A stretch of DNA of 64,000 nt, from the NCBI RefSeq assembly GCF_007993935.1, contig NZ_VITY01000007.1:310001-374000 (forward strand). The letters run 5' to 3'. Shown piece after piece: positions 60,664 through 64,000 of this stretch (positions are counted from its first letter, which is position 1; every line of letters starts with the position of its first letter). This stretch comes from Bradyrhizobium macuxiense (GTDB lineage: Bacteria; Pseudomonadota; Alphaproteobacteria; Rhizobiales; Xanthobacteraceae). The translations under genes and the position numbers were made by a program. Below the pieces are notes generated by a model. It saw only the letters and a list, made by a program, of their open reading frames with translations, made no database searches and was not told the DNA's origin.

Positions 60664-61133
60664 GTCATGTGCTTGGACTAGCGATCGAGAGTCTGGTGGC
60701 CGTGCTGCTGATGTTGACCATCGGCTATTGCTGGCTGCTCAACAAGCGCCTGCAGCGGCTGAAGGCGGACGAGCATTCGCTGAAGGCTGTCATCGCCGAG
60801 TTGATCACCGCGACCGAGATCGCCGAGCGGGCGATCGGCGGATTGAAGCACGCGGTGCGCGACGTCAACGAGAACCTCGGCAACCAGCTCGATGCGGCGA
60901 CGCAGATGTCGGCGCTGCTGAAGACCCAGCTCGCCGAAGGTGATGGCGTGGTCCGCCGCCTGTCCAAGATCGCGGCGGCCGCGCGGCCGCCGGAGCCCGC
61001 GCGCGCACCAGCGCCGCCAGCTGCGCCCGCCGCCCCAGTGGCGCCAGCGCCGCGGGTTTCTGCCGCACGCGCGGTTGCCGCGGCGGCTGAAGCCTTCACC
61101 GAGCGCAGGAGGGCCGGCGGCCTCGCTGCATGA
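60660..61133 (+). CDS. DUF6468 membrane protein of flagellar operons
   Basis: A 157-residue protein. One N-terminal membrane helix (LAIESLVAVLLMLTIGYCWLLN) is followed by a coiled-coil-like segment (LQRLKADEHSLKAVIAELITATEIAERAIGGLKHAV) and a Pro/Ala-rich tail. The DUF6468 family sits between fliM and motE in Rhizobiales. Its start overlaps fliM by four bases and its end overlaps motE by four, so it is coupled to both. Function unknown; a stator or C-ring role is inferred. Confidence 0.8.
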   Translation: MSHVLGLAIESLVAVLLMLTIGYCWLLNKRLQRLKADEHSLKAVIAELITATEIAERAIGGLKHAVRDVNENLGNQLDAATQMSALLKTQLAEGDGVVRRLSKIAAAARPPEPARAPAPPAAPAAPVAPAPRVSAARAVAAAAEAFTERRRAGGLAA

Positions 61134-61942
61134 AGTTGCTTCGTGACATCAGAGTGATGCCTGTGGTGCTGGTCGCGATCTTCGGCCTGATGGTGCTGAA
61201 GGTCGCGGGCCTCGTGCTCGATGGCGGTTACGTGTTCGCCGACGACGCGCCGCCGGCCAGCCCGGCCGGTCCGTCCTGGGCGCAGCAGAATTTCAACTTC
61301 CCCGGCGCCGGCAAGGCGGTCGTCGACAGCAAGAACAAGCCCGATCCCGGCGACATCACGGGATCGGTGGAGAAGAAGGACGACAAGAAGGAAGAGACAC
61401 CGAAGCCGGCGGCGCCGGCCGCGGAGCCCTCCAAGCCCGACGGCGTCGTGGTCAATCTGGATGCGCCGGCGCCGGTGTCGGCATCCGAACGCGCAATCCT
61501 GGAACGGCTGCAGTCGCGTCGCCAGGAGCTTGAGACGCGCGCCCGCGAGGTCGAGATCCGCGAGAGCCTGTTGAAGGCCGCCGAGAAGCGCATCGAGGCC
61601 AAAGTCGAGGAAGCCAAGGCCAATGACGTCAAGGCGAACGCCGACGCCGCGGCCAAGGCGGAAGCCGAGGCCGCGCGCTTCAAGGGCATCGTCACCATGT
61701 ACGAGAACATGAAGCCGAAGGATGCGGCCAAGGTGTTCGATCGCCTGGAAATGAACGTGCTCTACCAGATCGCCTCGCAGATCCAGCCGCGCAAGATGTC
61801 CGACATCCTGGGCTTGATGCAGCCCGAAGCCGCCGAGCGGCTCACGGTCGAACTCGCCCGCCGCGCCGGCGGCGACAAGTCGGCATCGACCGACGATCTC
61901 CCCAAGATCGAAGGCAAGATGCTTGCGCCGAAGACCAATTGA
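61130..61942 (+). CDS. motE: MotE-like chaperone of the stator
   Basis: A 270-residue protein. N-terminal membrane/export helix (VMPVVLVAIFGLMVLKVAGLVL), a Pro/Lys-rich linker, a charged coiled coil (about 120-185) and a C-terminal MgtE-N-like domain (FKGIVTMYENMKPKDAAKVFDRLEMNVLYQIASQIQPRKMSDILGLM). In Sinorhizobium MotE is a periplasmic chaperone for MotC. The partner motC is not in the window. A perfect hairpin overlaps its stop codon. Confidence 0.82.
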   Translation: MKLLRDIRVMPVVLVAIFGLMVLKVAGLVLDGGYVFADDAPPASPAGPSWAQQNFNFPGAGKAVVDSKNKPDPGDITGSVEKKDDKKEETPKPAAPAAEPSKPDGVVVNLDAPAPVSASERAILERLQSRRQELETRAREVEIRESLLKAAEKRIEAKVEEAKANDVKANADAAAKAEAEAARFKGIVTMYENMKPKDAAKVFDRLEMNVLYQIASQIQPRKMSDILGLMQPEAAERLTVELARRAGGDKSASTDDLPKIEGKMLAPKTN

Positions 61943-61970
61943 CGGGGTCTGATCGAGCAGCCCGTCAATT
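61937..61970. terminator. Hairpin over the motE stop codon
   Basis: AATTGACGGG (61937-61946) and CCCGTCAATT (61961-61970) form a perfect 10-base stem with a 14-base loop. No T tract follows, so a terminator function is uncertain. The stop TGA is 61940-61942. Confidence 0.4.
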
Positions 61971-61987
61971 GCCAGGCGTCGGCATCT

Positions 61988-63187
61988 TCAGCCGTAGGCC
62001 GGATCCGGCCTGAGATCAGGTTGTCTGCATTTCATCCAGATGATCGCGATCACCGCTGCGCACATGAACGGACCAACCGGCACGAGCACGAACGGGAAAG
62101 CGTAGCCTAGTACGACGATGACGCTGAGACCGATACGGATGGCTCGCCGATTGACGACCGGCGAGCCCTGGTCGAGGTCAGCCTTCATCAGGAAGACCAG
62201 CGCCATCGCCAGGATCGGAAGATCGTAGATGACGAAGTAGGGAGACATCAGCGGCGTTGCCGCAAGCAGGCTGGCCGCTTGAAGGGCGAAGCTGACGTTG
62301 CGGCGCCATAGCACGACCACCCAGACCAGCGCGGCTGCCGCGACGGCCATATGGAGCGACCAAGCCAGTCCGTAACCAAGGCCGGCAACCCGCAGCAGGC
62401 CATAAACACTCGACAGATTATACCAGGCGACCCCTCCACCAGCCTGAAGCCGCGTCGAAACAGTCGTTGCCCCTTCGACGAATGCCTTGAACGTATCCCA
62501 GCCGAAGCTCGCTCCGGTGAGCAGCATGAGAGCCAGCGTTGCCAAAGCTGCGCTGATGATGACGTTCCAACGCTTGGTCGCGATCAACACGAAGGGAAGA
62601 AGAACACCGAATTGAGGTTTGAAGACGAGCAGCGCGATCAGGAAGCCACTGAGGAGCGGGCGCCTGTCCAGCGTCAGCAGGATGCCGCCGAGCAACGCTG
62701 AGGCAAGCAGCCCGGTTTGGCCGTGAAACACATCGTAGAAGACCGGCGGGGTCGCGAGTGCCAGCAGCAGGGCGCCCGGGCGTGGCCGGATGGCATAGAT
62801 GACAAGGAGCCAGCAAGACAGCTTTGCCGCGCTCCAAACCCAGAACGCGGTCGGAAACGGCAGCAGCGCAAAGGGCGCCAGGACCAGGAGAAACACTGGC
62901 GGATAAAAGAACGGCAGTGGAATCTGATCGTAGGGATAGCGGAGTTGATCGATCGGCGGCATCCGAAGGAGAAGCTGCTGATGCAGTTGCTCCCAGTCGT
63001 AAGCAGCGGCCGCGTGGCCATCGAGCGCCAACGTGCCCGCGCCCCAAAAACATGAAAAATCGAACCCGGGGCCCTCGCCGTTACCACTGACGAATGGCAA
63101 GACCGCAAAAGCGATCAGGAGAGCACAGACAATTGCCTGCGCCGGGTCGTCTCCTGCAAAAGCATTCCGGCGTGCGACTTCGTTCAT
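61988..63187 (-). CDS. GT87/DUF2029-like membrane glycosyltransferase
   Basis: A 399-residue membrane protein with about nine or ten hydrophobic helices. The first external loop carries GFDFSCFWGAGTLAL and the later PPVFYDVFHGQTGLLASALL pattern of the GT-C/DUF2029 mannosyltransferases (PimE-like). It might add a lipid-linked sugar at the outer face of the inner membrane. ATG 63187 is preferred over TTG 63220, though neither has a strong ribosome site. It converges on motE. Confidence 0.7.
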   Translation of the reverse strand: MNEVARRNAFAGDDPAQAIVCALLIAFAVLPFVSGNGEGPGFDFSCFWGAGTLALDGHAAAAYDWEQLHQQLLLRMPPIDQLRYPYDQIPLPFFYPPVFLLVLAPFALLPFPTAFWVWSAAKLSCWLLVIYAIRPRPGALLLALATPPVFYDVFHGQTGLLASALLGGILLTLDRRPLLSGFLIALLVFKPQFGVLLPFVLIATKRWNVIISAALATLALMLLTGASFGWDTFKAFVEGATTVSTRLQAGGGVAWYNLSSVYGLLRVAGLGYGLAWSLHMAVAAAALVWVVVLWRRNVSFALQAASLLAATPLMSPYFVIYDLPILAMALVFLMKADLDQGSPVVNRRAIRIGLSVIVVLGYAFPFVLVPVGPFMCAAVIAIIWMKCRQPDLRPDPAYG

Positions 63188-63414
63188 AACTTTGGTTTGA
63201 AAAGAGCTTAAATCAATCAATAGTCGAATTTATCATTGCGTTTCCGGGCCAGGCAAGGCCGGGCATTCCCGGGCTCATTCGGAGAGTTAATTCTGCATCT
63301 GAGGTCAGCATGATCGGCCGCTCGGCAATCGGGCGAGCGCTCGCCGTTCGCGGCGAGTGAATGTGGAACCAGGCGCCTACGCCGCGCCCCGAAAATGCAG
63401 TCGATGGGTTTACG

Positions 63415-63429
63415 TTAACAGCTCCTTAA
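63415..63429. promoter_or_regulatory. CtrA box before the right-end gene
   Basis: TTAA (63415-63418), seven bases, TTAA (63426-63429) match the CtrA consensus exactly. The box is 52 bases before ATG 63481. Confidence 0.55.
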
Positions 63430-63480
63430 CGTCGCCCGATCCAAGATCGGGGCGCGTGGGCGAGGGCGCTTCGCGCTGGT

Positions 63481-64000
63481 ATGGCTGAGGTCCCGAGAAG
63501 ACGTTTCGAGATGGCGCGAACGGCTGCCGCTGGAACATGGTCGCTAGGCCGCGCCTGGGCGCGGACCGCGCGCCTGTGCCTGCTCGCCATCGGCCTTGCC
63601 CTTACGACCCTCACATTCTCGACTGCGGCACATGCCGACGACCCGGTGCCGGGCGAGGCGACGTTCTCGGCAGCGAACGGCTATGCAAGGCTGGTGCTGA
63701 AGCTGAAGGAGGATGTCGAGTCGGAGGTCACGACCGCCGGCTCGATCATCGTGATCCGCTTCAAGCGTCCGGTCGATATCCCCGTCGAGAAACTGTCGGA
63801 TGCGGTGCCCGACTATGTCGGCGCCGCCCGCCGCGATCCGGACGGCTCGGCGATCCGCCTGTCGCTGGCGCGCCGCGTCACCGTCAACACCATGACCGCC
63901 GGCGAGCGCATCTTCGTCGACTTCCTGCCCGACGGCTGGACCGGCCCGCCGCCGTCGCTGCCGCAGGACGTGATCCGCGAACTGGCGGAGCGCGCTCGCG
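63481..64000 (+). CDS. Large exported protein, N-terminal part only
   Basis: 173 codons are visible to the window edge. A basic N-terminus and the hydrophobic LCLLAIGLALTTLTFSTAAHA make a Sec signal (cleavage near residue 52). The mature part (SAANGYARLVLKLKEDVESEVTTAG, then FLPDGWTGPPPSLP) resembles the beta-rich opening of a periplasmic protein found next to fliM/motE in related genomes that continues into TPR-like repeats; that identification is from memory. ATG 63481 or 63511 could start it. A CtrA box precedes it. Confidence 0.55.
   Translation, partial: MAEVPRRRFEMARTAAAGTWSLGRAWARTARLCLLAIGLALTTLTFSTAAHADDPVPGEATFSAANGYARLVLKLKEDVESEVTTAGSIIVIRFKRPVDIPVEKLSDAVPDYVGAARRDPDGSAIRLSLARRVTVNTMTAGERIFVDFLPDGWTGPPPSLPQDVIRELAERAR

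Overview
The window looks like chromosome of a Bradyrhizobium-type alphaproteobacterium (Nitrobacteraceae: Bradyrhizobium, Rhodopseudomonas and relatives). The grounds are the high GC content, alphaproteobacterial gene families (FliX, FlbT, FlaF, DUF1127, a one-cysteine DksA, a GPR/RgsE-like polar protein), CtrA-type TTAA-N7-TTAA boxes and short palindromic repeats of a kind I associate with Bradyrhizobium. No phage, insertion sequence, CRISPR array, rRNA or convincing tRNA was seen.

Layout. 1-5795 (minus) is the bulk of a giant coiled-coil membrane protein resembling the growth-pole ring protein GPR/RgsE; it runs off the left edge and carries thirteen 44-residue repeats. 6.1-14.6 kb holds an Hpt phosphotransfer protein, a [2Fe-2S] ferredoxin with a thioredoxin-reductase-like ferredoxin-NADP reductase, a hotdog thioesterase, a DUF2147 protein, an SGNH hydrolase, an LPG-synthase-like membrane protein and an MFS exporter. 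14.8-22.6 kb holds an MHYT-PAS-GGDEF-EAL protein, a Tat-exported metallo-beta-lactamase-fold hydrolase, several small unknowns, and a MocR regulator divergent from a DUF1127 gene with a repeated putative operator between them. 22.8-28.4 kb is a self-contained catabolic locus: an IclR regulator divergent from enoyl-CoA hydratase, NDP-forming acyl-CoA synthetase and a DASS transporter. 28.5-31.8 kb has a universal stress protein, a SixA-type phosphatase, a FAD oxidoreductase and an exported MsrB.

Two flagellar blocks follow. 32.1-44.0 kb: flgE-flgK-flgL, flbT, flagellin, flaF plus an unknown gene, flaG-like, flgN-like, flgJ, flgI and fliX. 55.2-61.9 kb: flgF-flgG-flgA-flgH (minus) divergent from fliL-fliM-DUF6468-motE (plus). 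Three near-consensus sigma-54 promoters (flgE, flgI, flgF) plus FliX, FlbT/FlaF and CtrA-like sites indicate a Caulobacter-type flagellar hierarchy. Between the blocks (44-55 kb) is accessory DNA: two HxlR regulators, NAD(P)-binding proteins, DksA, a FAH-family hydratase, an exported SspB-like protein, a Tat-exported beta-carbonic anhydrase, an ArsR/AHSA1 operon, decayed genes and several repeats. The right end has a GT87-like membrane protein and the start of a large exported protein behind a perfect CtrA box.

Items most worth a second look: the exported SspB-fold protein (48748-49137), a module shared by hook and hook-filament junction proteins, the 44-residue repeat array, the IclR-controlled CoA-ligase locus, the 48-bp tandem repeat copied from a gene 3' end, and the palindrome in the flagellin leader.
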